From the NCBI RefSeq assembly GCF_003143775.1, contig NZ_QFRJ01000001.1, forward strand, positions 558,001 through 622,000: a stretch of DNA of 64,000 bases, written 5' to 3'. Source of the stretch: Brumimicrobium oceani (lineage in GTDB: Bacteria > Bacteroidota > Bacteroidia > Flavobacteriales_D > Crocinitomicaceae). The translations under genes and the position numbers were made by a program. Numbering within the stretch: the stretch's first letter is position 1; each line of letters starts with the position of its first letter. Below are positions 36,170 to 44,489 of the stretch, one piece after another. The notes under the pieces were generated by a model. The model saw only the letters and a program-made list of their open reading frames with translations. It was not told the DNA's origin and searched no databases.

Positions 36170-37561
36170 ATGAGTTACGATATTATTGTTGTTGGTAGTG
36201 GACCAGGAGGTTATGTTACGGCTATCCGTGCTTCACAGTTAGGATTGAAGACTGCTGTAGTTGAAAAAGAATCACTTGGTGGAGTTTGTTTGAACTGGGG
36301 TTGTATCCCAACAAAAGCTTTATTGAAGAGTGCGAACGTTTTTGATTATTTAAATCATTCGGAAGATTACGGAATTACTGTAAAAGACGCTAAAGCTGAT
36401 TTTGGTAAAATCATCAAAAGAAGTCGTGACGTTGCGGATGGAATGAGTAAAGGTGTTCAATTCTTGATGAAAAAGAACAAAATTGACGTAATCAACGGAA
36501 CAGGTAAAGTTATCGCTGGTAAAAAAGTTGAAGTTACTGATGCTGATAGTAAAAAGGAAACTTATGCTGCTGCAAAAGGTATAATTATCGCAACCGGAGC
36601 GCGTTCTCGTCAATTGCCAAATCTTCCACAAGACGGTAAAAACATTATCGGATATAGAGAAGCAATGACTTTAGAAAAACAACCAAAGAAAATGGTAGTT
36701 GTTGGTTCTGGAGCTATTGGAATTGAATTTGCATATTTCTACAACTCTCTTGGAACGGACGTTACAGTTGTTGAATTCCAAGACAATATCGTTCCTGTTG
36801 AAGACAAAGATGTTTCTAAAGAATTGGCGAAAAGCTTGAAGAAACAAGGTATTAAAGTAATGACAAGCTCTTCTGTTGAGAAAGTTGACGTTAAAGGTGG
36901 AACTTGCAAAGTAAATATCAAAACTAAAAAAGGAGAAGAAAACATCGAATGTGATGTTGTTTTATCTGCTGTTGGAATTGAAGCAAACATTGAAAACATC
37001 GGATTAGAAGATGTTGGAATTGCAACTGACAAAGGTAAAATCATGGTAAATGACTTCTACCAAACAAATATCCCAGGTTATTTTGCTATCGGTGACTGTG
37101 TTCCTGGACAAGCATTGGCTCACGTAGCAAGTGCAGAAGGAATTTTGTGTGTTGAGAAAATCGCTGGACACAACCCAGAGCCTTTAGATTATAACAATAT
37201 CCCAGGTTGTACTTATGCTTCACCAGAAATTGCATCTGTTGGTTATACTGAAGAGCAAGCAAAAGAAGCTGGTTACGAATTAAAAATTGGTAAATTCCCA
37301 TTCTCTGCATCTGGAAAAGCAAGTGCTGCCGGAGCAAAAGAAGGTTTTGTAAAATTAATTTTTGATGCTAAATATGGAGAGTTACTAGGTGGTCACATGA
37401 TCGGAATGAACGTAACGGAAATGGTTGCTGAATTAGTAGCGGTTAGAAAACTAGAAACAACTGGAGAAGAATTGATTAAAACAGTTCACCCTCACCCAAC
37501 TATGTCTGAAGCGGTTATGGAAGCAGCGGCTGCAGCATATGGAGAGGTTATCCATTTGTAA
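36170..37561 (+). CDS. lpdA: Dihydrolipoyl dehydrogenase
   Basis: This 463-residue flavoprotein reoxidises the lipoyl groups of 2-oxoacid dehydrogenase or glycine cleavage complexes with NAD. FAD binds at GSGPGGY (residues 9-15), the redox disulphide is Cys40/Cys45 in GGVCLNWGCIPT, NAD binds at VVGSGAIGIEFA near 178-189, and the dimer-interface catalytic motif is HPHPTMSE with His440/442 and Glu447. The gene is not beside an E1 or E2 gene. It has a strong bias for A- and T-ending codons, as a highly expressed gene in this genome might. The stop codon is next to a long palindrome. Confidence 0.95.
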   Translation: MSYDIIVVGSGPGGYVTAIRASQLGLKTAVVEKESLGGVCLNWGCIPTKALLKSANVFDYLNHSEDYGITVKDAKADFGKIIKRSRDVADGMSKGVQFLMKKNKIDVINGTGKVIAGKKVEVTDADSKKETYAAAKGIIIATGARSRQLPNLPQDGKNIIGYREAMTLEKQPKKMVVVGSGAIGIEFAYFYNSLGTDVTVVEFQDNIVPVEDKDVSKELAKSLKKQGIKVMTSSSVEKVDVKGGTCKVNIKTKKGEENIECDVVLSAVGIEANIENIGLEDVGIATDKGKIMVNDFYQTNIPGYFAIGDCVPGQALAHVASAEGILCVEKIAGHNPEPLDYNNIPGCTYASPEIASVGYTEEQAKEAGYELKIGKFPFSASGKASAAGAKEGFVKLIFDAKYGELLGGHMIGMNVTEMVAELVAVRKLETTGEELIKTVHPHPTMSEAVMEAAAAAYGEVIHL

Positions 37562-37621
37562 ATATTTTTATTTAATGTAGGCAAGCCCTATTAGGGCATG
37601 CCTACATTAAATAAAAATATT
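37561..37621. repeat. 61-base near-perfect palindrome at the lpdA stop
   Basis: Arms of 30 bases (37561-37590 and 37592-37621) around one central T match except at one position. The core GTAGGCAAGCCCTATTAGGG is repeated in opposite orientation at 37745-37776. The left arm begins at the last base of the lpdA stop codon. Confidence 0.8.
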
Positions 37622-37633
37622 TAAACAAAAACA

Positions 37634-37670
37634 TTAAAAAACGGGAAACATTGATGTTTCCCGTTTTTTG
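37634..37670. terminator. Bidirectional terminator between lpdA and the nuclease gene
   Basis: ACGGGAAACA (37641-37650) and TGTTTCCCGT (37655-37664) form a perfect 10-base stem with a TTGA loop, with A residues before it and T residues after it. It can stop transcription from both convergent genes. Confidence 0.85.
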
Positions 37671-37703
37671 ATTTTAAAGATATATGTGAATTGTGGTTTT
37701 TGG

Positions 37704-37745
37704 ATGGCAGGGTGTTGTGGTTTTGAATGGCAGGGTGTTGTGGTA
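37704..37745 (+). repeat. Two tandem copies of a 23-base repeat
   Basis: The unit ATGGCAGGGTGTTGTGGTTT starts at 37704 and again at 37727, differing in the last few bases. It lies between the terminator and the second palindromic element. Confidence 0.7.
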
Positions 37746-37779
37746 ATGTAGGCATGCCCTAATAGGGCAAGCCTACGGT
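37745..37779. repeat. Second copy of the palindromic element
   Basis: AATGTAGGCATGCCCTAATA followed by GGGCAAGCCTAC is the same core as at 37570-37612 in reverse orientation. It overlaps the stop codon (37773-37775) of the convergent nuclease gene. Confidence 0.7.
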
Positions 37780-39485
37780 ACCACAAACCTGTTCCCCATC
37801 CAAACGCCTTCAATTTTCATCATCACAAGGTATGTGCCTGTTTTCAGATTGGAAATATTCAATTTATATAAATTATCCTTTACTTTTAGATAATTCACAT
37901 TCATTTCTCTTCCTGTGATAGCCAGAACTTTAATCGCTTGAATTACTTTATCTGTATTTACTGTTAATTTTTCACTGGCTGGATTTGGAAATAATTTCAG
38001 TTTATAATTTTCATTAAATTCTGATGTCAGTCCCACTATTCCTCCAACTTCTGGGTTTATTACCAATTCACAACCATTCGCATCGGTAATTGTGATTTCA
38101 TAAATTCCTTTACATAAATCTGTTGCTGCTGAACTTGTATTTGATGGTATATCCGTCCACTCGAAGGTGTAAGGTCCTACTCCACCATCGACCAAAAGTT
38201 GAATGCTTCCCTCACAATTTCCTGAATTGTCTGGTGAAATAAATGTATTGTAAACCATTGGGTCTGGCTCTGTAATATTGATGCAGTAATCATCCACCTC
38301 ACCTAAAGCATCTGTTACCGTAACGCAATAAGTTCCTACACTTAAATTGCTCGCTGTTTGTGTAGTTTGATTATTAGCATTTGCATCCCACTGAAAAGTG
38401 TAGGGTGCCTGACCTAAATTAGGTGTAATAGTTGCCGTTCCGTCATTTCCAGCATTACAAGAAACGTTATTTTGACTAGGAACCAAGGCCAATCCGTTAC
38501 TTGTTGGGTAAGTAACATCTACCTTTAATTCTACTGGCAGGTGATCCGACATATAATATAATGCGCGAACAACACTTGTAGGATACATGCTGTTTGAACC
38601 AGAAATTAAACTTGAATTGTAGTGATTTCCATCATTTCCAACTGCTCTGTAACTTCCTGTTTGATATTGAACATTATCATTATTGTTCATTACATTTTGC
38701 GAAACTAAAATTTGATCAAATCTATCATCCATTCCTCCTTTTGAACCACAATCAAAATTAGCACTTGTTCGAGTTGATTGCGTGTGATGAATTGCATAAG
38801 TACCACTATTGTTCCAATTTCCAGGCGTATTGATAGGGTCTTTCATCGCAAATGAACCTGATATCATGTTTTGATAACCGTCATCATTCGAACTGTAAAC
38901 ATTCATGTCTCCACAGAAAAACACATTTCTATCCGTTGGACGATTGGCCATATAATTCATCAAAATCTGGGTCTGAGCATCTCTTTGTGCCTCGCTAGAA
39001 TTAGAATTTCCTGCTTTTAAATGCATCATGTACACCTCAATAAAAGTTGTATCGAAAAACACTGCTAAACTGGGGTCGTTTAAATACAAAACATAATGAT
39101 CAATTTCGCGAGGAGAACTCTGAACCACATGTTGACTTTTAAGCGTTAATTTATTCGAGTTATAAAACATAGCGTTATGTAAATAACCGTTTCCATTGAA
39201 GTTAGCAGCTATATAATTCGTGTTTCCATTCGCATTAAGTGCATCATTTAAAACCGCATCAACTCCCGCTTGAGTTTGCACTTCACAAGCTACAAAAATG
39301 TCTGGTTGAAGATAATCTGTAATTTTCTTTAATGTATCCGCCCTATTAGGTACAACTGTATTGTTTCCACAATCATTCCTCCCATCTGGGAAATTTAAAA
39401 GGTTATAAGAAATAATGGATAAAGTCTCATCTTGTGCAGAAACAAAAGACGAAAGCGCGATAAAAAGGATAAATATATATTTCAT
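37773..39485 (-). CDS. Secreted endonuclease/exonuclease/phosphatase-family nuclease with T9SS tail
   Basis: This 570-residue protein has a signal peptide (residues 1-17, ending SSFVSAQ). The EEP domain covers about 20-330: SYNLLNFPDGR near 26-36, the metal-site Glu in VACEVQT, FCGDMN near 191-196 and the catalytic MSDHLPVEL near 312-320. SprB-type immunoglobulin-like repeats follow (SCNAGNDGTATITPNLGQAP near 342-361 and a second after 420). The last 85 residues have the T9SS type A sorting tail (FNENYKLKLFPNPASEKLTV onward, ending GNRFVVP). It is secreted by T9SS and may degrade extracellular DNA or act as a phosphodiesterase. Confidence 0.85.
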   Translation of the reverse strand: MKYIFILFIALSSFVSAQDETLSIISYNLLNFPDGRNDCGNNTVVPNRADTLKKITDYLQPDIFVACEVQTQAGVDAVLNDALNANGNTNYIAANFNGNGYLHNAMFYNSNKLTLKSQHVVQSSPREIDHYVLYLNDPSLAVFFDTTFIEVYMMHLKAGNSNSSEAQRDAQTQILMNYMANRPTDRNVFFCGDMNVYSSNDDGYQNMISGSFAMKDPINTPGNWNNSGTYAIHHTQSTRTSANFDCGSKGGMDDRFDQILVSQNVMNNNDNVQYQTGSYRAVGNDGNHYNSSLISGSNSMYPTSVVRALYYMSDHLPVELKVDVTYPTSNGLALVPSQNNVSCNAGNDGTATITPNLGQAPYTFQWDANANNQTTQTASNLSVGTYCVTVTDALGEVDDYCINITEPDPMVYNTFISPDNSGNCEGSIQLLVDGGVGPYTFEWTDIPSNTSSAATDLCKGIYEITITDANGCELVINPEVGGIVGLTSEFNENYKLKLFPNPASEKLTVNTDKVIQAIKVLAITGREMNVNYLKVKDNLYKLNISNLKTGTYLVMMKIEGVWMGNRFVVP

Positions 39486-39605
39486 TCCGCGAAAATAACC
39501 AAATTCAATGTCAGTAGGTGGATCCTTACATTAGAAAAACATTAAGATTTATTTATGCGTGATTATGGATGTTTGAATGGTAGAAAATTCAATTATAATA
39601 AAAGA

Positions 39606-39953
39606 TTACCCAAAACGATAAATTGTATTCTCCAACACCCAATACATTATACTGATGGATACATCAAAAAACACATACAGAATTAAAATAGAATCAATAA
39701 TTTCATTTGCATTAAAGTATTTACCTTTTAAATGCCTTTTGTAACAAAAGTAATATAGAAGTATTCCTGAGAGTGAAAATAAAGCAGGTATAAAATAGAT
39801 AATGTTTTCTAGACTCCCAAAATCAGAATATTGCTGTCCGAATGAATCTTTAAGAAATTCAATTCCATAAAACGTATCATAGAAGCCTATAGACCGCAAT
39901 AAAATGGAGAATAGAAAAAGAGTAATTACTAGAATTTTAAGTTTTAAATCCAT
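39606..39953 (-). CDS. Small membrane protein of unknown function
   Basis: This 115-residue protein has three predicted transmembrane helices: about residues 6-24 (KILVITLFLFSILLRSIG), 50-70 (IIYFIPALFSLSGILLYYFC) and 88-107 (ILILYVFFDVSISIMYWVL). Between the second and third is a basic KRHLKGKYF loop, probably cytoplasmic. No motif is recognised. It starts 33 bases after the lipocalin stop and may share its transcript. Confidence 0.55.
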   Translation of the reverse strand: MDLKLKILVITLFLFSILLRSIGFYDTFYGIEFLKDSFGQQYSDFGSLENIIYFIPALFSLSGILLYYFCYKRHLKGKYFNANEIIDSILILYVFFDVSISIMYWVLENTIYRFG

Positions 39954-39986
39954 ATCTTTATTACGTTGATAATTAACGACTTAATA

Positions 39987-40508
39987 TTAACCATTAGAAT
40001 CGTGTTCTACCCAAATCATATTCTCAGTTTCATAACCAATTTCTTGTGCTTTTTTAATGTACTTCTGTTTAATTTCATCTGGAATAGTTGGAGTTCTTGA
40101 CAATATCCAAAGGTATTTTAAACTTTCACCGGCCACTAAAGCATATTTATAATCATCGTCTAATTCAATAACGTTATATCCAGAATAAAACGGTCCGAAG
40201 AAGGAAACTTTTAACATCGCTGTTTGCGGATCTTCAACAAACTTCGCCTTCCCTTCTGCTGATGTCCATTCTTTTTTAACGTAATTATATCCTTTGTTCA
40301 CTACCTTAATTTTGCCATTATCCATTTTCGAATATTCAGCTGTTGTATTATTAAGGTTTTTCTCAAAACGAAAATCGAATCGCGCTATTTCATACCATTT
40401 CCCAAGGTACTTATCCGCGTCAAATTCTTTCACTGCTTCTGCCTTTTTAGGAATTGTTGCACAACTAAAAAGACCAAATATTAATAACGCTAAACTCACT
40501 TTTTTCAT
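39987..40508 (-). CDS. blc: Bacterial lipocalin (outer-membrane lipoprotein Blc)
   Basis: This 173-residue lipoprotein has a signal ending in the lipobox LFSC (Cys16) and a lipocalin barrel. The signature GxW motif is YLGKWYEIARFDFRFEK near residues 34-50, followed by TAEYS, WKTSAEGKAKF-like strands, GYNVIELDDDYKYALVAG and the WILSRTPTIPD motif near 133-143. Blc binds lysophospholipids or fatty acids at the outer membrane and is often stress-induced. It is transcribed leftward ahead of the small membrane protein. Confidence 0.9.
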   Translation of the reverse strand: MKKVSLALLIFGLFSCATIPKKAEAVKEFDADKYLGKWYEIARFDFRFEKNLNNTTAEYSKMDNGKIKVVNKGYNYVKKEWTSAEGKAKFVEDPQTAMLKVSFFGPFYSGYNVIELDDDYKYALVAGESLKYLWILSRTPTIPDEIKQKYIKKAQEIGYETENMIWVEHDSNG

Positions 40509-40755
40509 GATGTATAATTTTTAAATTCGCTTTATATAAATCTACCAATTTCTTCCACGTAATTCGTAATAATTTCATTAAAATTAGTGAAATAAAGTGT
40601 CGATAAAAGTGCATAAGCTCCTCAACTTTATATTTTGTTGCCATATTTTAACGCTAAGGTGTTGAATACTTATTTAAATTTGAAATCTATTAATTAACTA
40701 TATTTTAACCGAACTATTTTGAAAGTTAAAATCTTTATCGAATAAAAAATATGCC

Positions 40756-41364
40756 ATGAGAAAATTGAAAATTATTTCTGTGAGTCTACTTTCCTTGTTT
40801 TTTGTTTCAGGATTAAACTCACTCAACGCACAAGTACTGAGCAAAGGGGACTTTTTGTTTGATGCTTACATAGGATCACCTAAAATTTACGAACTAAGCA
40901 ATAGAAATGCAATTAAAAGATTTGAAAGAGAAGATGGCTATATGAAATTTAGCGGATTTCAAGCTATTGGAATTAGATCAGAATATATGATAAACAATAG
41001 AGTTGGTCTTGGTTTAGACGCGAGCTACTCCGATTATAAGGTTTCTACGCTAAGTTTTGGTGAACCCAAACAAACCGAATACCAAACGCTTGCAGGAATG
41101 GTGACTTTCAATTATCATTTCCTTAAGAACTCGAAAAAGTTTGATTTACATGGGATACTAGGCATTGGTGCAGCAATTCGCACATCAACAGAAATCACCT
41201 ATATCCCAAGGTATCAAGAAAATGACAATATATTTAATCACAATTTAGCAGTAAAATTAGGACTTGGTGCTAGATACTTTATCACTGACAAAATTGGAGT
41301 AAATCTTTCTGTTGGCTATGGTGAAGGTCCGTTCCTTAATGGAGGAATTTCAATTAAATTTTAA
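40756..41364 (+). CDS. Outer-membrane beta-barrel protein
   Basis: This 202-residue protein has a signal peptide (residues 1-25, ending LNSLNAQ) and eight or so amphipathic strands (NNRVGLGLDASYSDYKV, KFDLHGILGIGAAIRT, KIGVNLSVGYGEG and the terminal GGISIKF). It is the size of an OmpW/OmpX-like barrel. The last residue is Phe. It differs in sequence from the barrels at 5973 and 31556. Nothing shows the substrate or partner. Confidence 0.7.
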   Translation: MRKLKIISVSLLSLFFVSGLNSLNAQVLSKGDFLFDAYIGSPKIYELSNRNAIKRFEREDGYMKFSGFQAIGIRSEYMINNRVGLGLDASYSDYKVSTLSFGEPKQTEYQTLAGMVTFNYHFLKNSKKFDLHGILGIGAAIRTSTEITYIPRYQENDNIFNHNLAVKLGLGARYFITDKIGVNLSVGYGEGPFLNGGISIKF

Positions 41365-41374
41365 ACGCTTCTCG

Positions 41375-41545
41375 GGAACTTTACCAGCAGTTTAATAAAT
41401 TACAATAGAAAACGGTTTTCTCTTAAATTTGACAAGATCCTTCCATTGTTGAAAATAGAAATTTGCGAAGGATCTTGTCGGTTCACCGCTTAATCACATA
41501 ATTGATTAGATGTATTTACTGGTAAAGTATCGGATAGGCATTAAG
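41375..41545 (+). repeat. Dispersed repeat, copy 3 (uninterrupted)
   Basis: This copy starts GGAACTTTACCAGCAGTTTA and contains a perfect 13-base inverted repeat (GACAAGATCCTTC 41431-41443, GAAGGATCTTGTC 41467-41479) and an ACCGCTTAATCACATAATTG tail. It matches the interrupted copy at 7002-7326 without the 165-base insertion, and its first 30 bases match 4301-4330. It begins just after the beta-barrel gene stop. The 230 bases from 41546 to the CLC leader are AT-rich with no feature I can support. Confidence 0.7.
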
Positions 41546-41779
41546 TTTTAATATATTATTACAAAGGCAAAACAAACACTTAATCTCTATCAACAAATCA
41601 CTTTATCAATATATGATTTTGTAGAAATTCTAATGATAGCCGAGTTTTACAAGATGACTTGATTTAAATAGAATATTGGGATTAGGAATTCCGAAGCTCA
41701 TTTTTTAAAGACTAAAACATCCTTTACTCTTTAAGTAAATGATTACTTTTACCGAATCCAATTTTAAAAGTCATTTGAG

Positions 41780-41886
41780 GTGAGGTTAAAAAGTAGAAGA
41801 AAACTCGTTAATTATCTTAATATTCTTGACCAACCTATAAAGTTTAATCCTTTTCTATTTAGTCGTACTTTTTTCTGTGGGCCTTA
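41780..41886 (+). other. Frameshifted 5' end of the CLC channel gene
   Basis: A GTG at 41780 opens a frame reading MRLKSRRKLVNYLNILDQPI and then KFNPFLF. The next frame over continues LVVLFSVGLIG (41859-41891), and the third frame continues LMGGLIAGIYW into the main reading frame. Together these give the first cytoplasmic stretch and helix B of a CLC protein, but need two single-base shifts about 35 bases apart. Either the gene is decayed at its 5' end or the assembly has errors here. Confidence 0.55.
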
Positions 41887-43053
41887 TTGGGATTGATGGG
41901 CGGACTAATTGCAGGTATTTATTGGATTGTTTTAGAAGTGGTTGTTCATTTCCTCGGGCAATTTGACGGCTGGTTAGTCATCCCTACAATGACAATTTCG
42001 GGCCTATTGGCTGGGATTATTATTCATATTATTGGAGATCCAGGTGAAATATCTTTGATTGTCAATAATATTCGATTCAACAAGGGAAAACTAGATCCCA
42101 AACGAAATCCTTCAATGATTTTATCTTCACTTTTATGTGTTGGCTCTGGTGGAAGCTTGGGTCCAGAGGCTCCCTTAGTACAAGTTACTGGTTCAACAGG
42201 AACATGGATGGGAAAACTATTTCGATTGAAAGGCGAAGAATTGCGTTCTATGAGTATCGCAGGAATGGCAGCAGGATTTACCGCTTTATTTGGCGCTCCA
42301 CTTGGAGGAAGTTTATTCGCCTTAGAAATTTTACATCATAAACATGTCGTTCAATATTACAAAGCCATCACTCCTGCCCTGGTTTCTAGTTTATTCAGCT
42401 ACGTTGTTTTTGCATTGGTTATAAGTCTGGGCTTAGGTGCACTTTGGCATGTTCCAGTTTATGAATACGAAGGAATGTTTGATTTTGGATTAGCGGTTCT
42501 CTATGGAATTATTGCTGCGGCTGTTGGCTGGTTTTTTATTTACCTCACAAAAAGTTTCAAAAAGATATTCGAATGGAAAACTATGCCTATTTATATTAAA
42601 ATGATGATTGGTGGAGTAATCTTAGGGCTTATCTCATACGCTTTTCCTATCACAAGATATTTTAGTCATTATGAAGTAAACGAACTTTTAACAACTCAAT
42701 ATACCTTATGGATGTTGATTGCTATTTTATTCTTTAAAATAATGGCTATTTCAATTACTGTTACCTCTGGGTGGAGAGGTGGATTTATTATTCCACTGTT
42801 TTTTGTTGGAGCTACAATTGGACTTATTATCTCCGAAATATTTCCAGATATTAATGCTTCTTTAGCAATAATCTGTAGTATGGCTGCGATAAATTCAACT
42901 GTAACAAGAACGCCAATGAGTACAACAATTCTTGTGGCAACTTTAACCGGTTTTACTTATTTAACTCCAATACTTTTTGCTAGTTTAACTGGTTATTTCT
43001 TAGCTCCTAAGCTACCGTTTATTGCCTCACAGTTAAGAGAAGAAAAGGAGTAA
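41887..43053 (+). CDS. CLC-type chloride channel/transporter, N-terminus frameshifted
   Basis: The open frame has 388 residues from TTG 41887, but this cuts helix B in two; see the preceding entry. The body has the CLC layout with ten or more helices. The selectivity signature is GSGGSLGPEAPLVQ near residues 91-104, a variant of GxxxGxEGPxxQ with Glu shifted after Pro, as in a known CLC subgroup. It also has GAPLGGSLFALE near 137-148 and the late GWRGGFIIPLFFVGA near 299-313. It would carry chloride or fluoride across the inner membrane. It may be non-functional if the shift is real. Confidence 0.8.
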   Translation: MGLMGGLIAGIYWIVLEVVVHFLGQFDGWLVIPTMTISGLLAGIIIHIIGDPGEISLIVNNIRFNKGKLDPKRNPSMILSSLLCVGSGGSLGPEAPLVQVTGSTGTWMGKLFRLKGEELRSMSIAGMAAGFTALFGAPLGGSLFALEILHHKHVVQYYKAITPALVSSLFSYVVFALVISLGLGALWHVPVYEYEGMFDFGLAVLYGIIAAAVGWFFIYLTKSFKKIFEWKTMPIYIKMMIGGVILGLISYAFPITRYFSHYEVNELLTTQYTLWMLIAILFFKIMAISITVTSGWRGGFIIPLFFVGATIGLIISEIFPDINASLAIICSMAAINSTVTRTPMSTTILVATLTGFTYLTPILFASLTGYFLAPKLPFIASQLREEKE

Positions 43054-43087
43054 TTCGCAAAGAAAAAATTAAAATCCGTAGCTAAAT

Positions 43088-43960
43088 CTAATTAACTTTC
43101 GCTACCTGAACATCGTAGAAAATATCTTCTCCTGGCTTCACCATTTCAATTAATCCTTCGTTTCCGTAAGCTTCTTTTGCTGGAATGTAAATCATTAATC
43201 TATCACCCTCTCTAGCAGTAAGCAAGGCTTTGTGTAATCCTGGAACAATATTTCCATCGCCAATAACAAACTCAAAGGGCATTCCTGTTTGATAACTGTT
43301 GTCGTATCTTGGTTTACTTTCAGAACTTACAAAGTAGTTGATCAACACCTTATCCCCTTTTTGTATTGAATCTCCAGGTGATTTTAGCTCGTCATATTTC
43401 CAAATCTTTACACCATCTACTTCCGTAGTTGGCTTAAATTTCTTTACAATACGCATAGAAAGAATATTATTGGCATTTGGTGGAACTAATCCTTTGATTC
43501 CTAATTTTCCTCTTGCGTATTTTGAAGGTAGAAAAATATCTACATCGTCACCTACACGTAATTCTTGCATTGCAATATCCCAACCAGAAGTCTGTTGATT
43601 CCAACCTACTAAAAATGGTATACTGGGTTTTTTCACTTTGTGATTCCCATCATAAACAGTTCCATCTTCCAGTTTCGCTCTATAATCAATCATTACAACT
43701 TCGCCCTTTTGAAGCTTTTCACCTTTTCCTTTTTTGAAATAGGTGATCTTTACTCCATTTTTCAATTTTAAAGTATCGCTGGCCTTATCTATGACAATTT
43801 CTTTTGGTTTTGAGAGTGTATCCGAAATTTCCTCAAGATTTTCTACTGAATCACTGCTCTCCTTTTGTAATTCATCATTTTCAGTTGAAGTTTTAACTCC
43901 TTCAATTTCACATGAAGCAAATCCAAAACTTAATACTATAAAAATCAATAAAAATCGCAT
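43088..43960 (-). CDS. FKBP-type peptidyl-prolyl isomerase lipoprotein, two domains
   Basis: This 290-residue lipoprotein has lipobox FASC (Cys17) and two FKBP domains. The first is near residues 70-165 (GEVVMIDYRAKLEDGTVYDG) and the second near 190-288 (GDKVLINYFVSSESKPRYDN, then FVIGDGNIVPGLHKAL and RLMIYIPAKEAYGNEG). FKBP domains catalyse proline cis-trans isomerisation; the second keeps the core motif better. It is the last gene of the prmC operon and begins one base after the stop of the preceding FKBP gene. It probably helps fold exported proteins in the periplasm. Confidence 0.85.
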   Translation of the reverse strand: MRFLLIFIVLSFGFASCEIEGVKTSTENDELQKESSDSVENLEEISDTLSKPKEIVIDKASDTLKLKNGVKITYFKKGKGEKLQKGEVVMIDYRAKLEDGTVYDGNHKVKKPSIPFLVGWNQQTSGWDIAMQELRVGDDVDIFLPSKYARGKLGIKGLVPPNANNILSMRIVKKFKPTTEVDGVKIWKYDELKSPGDSIQKGDKVLINYFVSSESKPRYDNSYQTGMPFEFVIGDGNIVPGLHKALLTAREGDRLMIYIPAKEAYGNEGLIEMVKPGEDIFYDVQVAKVN

Positions 43961-43961
43961 A

Positions 43962-44483
43962 CTAATATATTTTAACTAATTCTAAATCAACAACCAAAAC
44001 CTGTAATGGCGGAATTTTTTTAAAGTCACCAAGTAAGCCATGCCCTATATGACTTGGAATAATTAATTTCGCTTTATCACCCTCAGAGAGATACTTAATT
44101 CCTTCCATTACCCCTGTTTCGATATCAGATTTGTCCACTTTAAAAGTACTTAACTCTTTATCTTCAGTTTTATAAAGTAAAGAATCATTCAACATTTTAA
44201 TTTCGAATTTCACATCAACTTTATCTCCTGCTTCTGCAGTCGGCCCTTCTTTATCTTCATAAATCCAGTAGCGCAAGCCAGATCCTGTTGATTTCATTTC
44301 CCAATTTTCACGCCGAGATAAATATAAGCGAATATTGATTTCATCCTCTCTGGTGAACTGCTCATTCATTTTTGTAGAATGCTCCACCGACCATTCAGGC
44401 TCTGGTGGAAGTTCCTTAGCTTTATCTTCGCATGAAAAAAGTAGTCCAAAAAAACTACTAAATAAAATGAATCTTTTAACCAT
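43962..44483 (-). CDS. GldI-like FKBP peptidyl-prolyl isomerase lipoprotein
   Basis: This 173-residue lipoprotein (lipobox LFSC, Cys18) has one FKBP domain near residues 85-172 (GDKVDVKFEIKMLNDSLLYK, then GVMEGIKYLSEGDKAKLIIP). Its length and order, with a charged 60-residue linker before the domain, resemble gliding motility protein GldI of Flavobacterium, which is needed for folding of surface components. Whether this organism glides is not shown. It lies between the NrnA-like gene (6 bases) and a second FKBP gene (1 base). Confidence 0.75.
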   Translation of the reverse strand: MVKRFILFSSFFGLLFSCEDKAKELPPEPEWSVEHSTKMNEQFTREDEINIRLYLSRRENWEMKSTGSGLRYWIYEDKEGPTAEAGDKVDVKFEIKMLNDSLLYKTEDKELSTFKVDKSDIETGVMEGIKYLSEGDKAKLIIPSHIGHGLLGDFKKIPPLQVLVVDLELVKIY

Positions 44484-44489
44484 TGGTTT

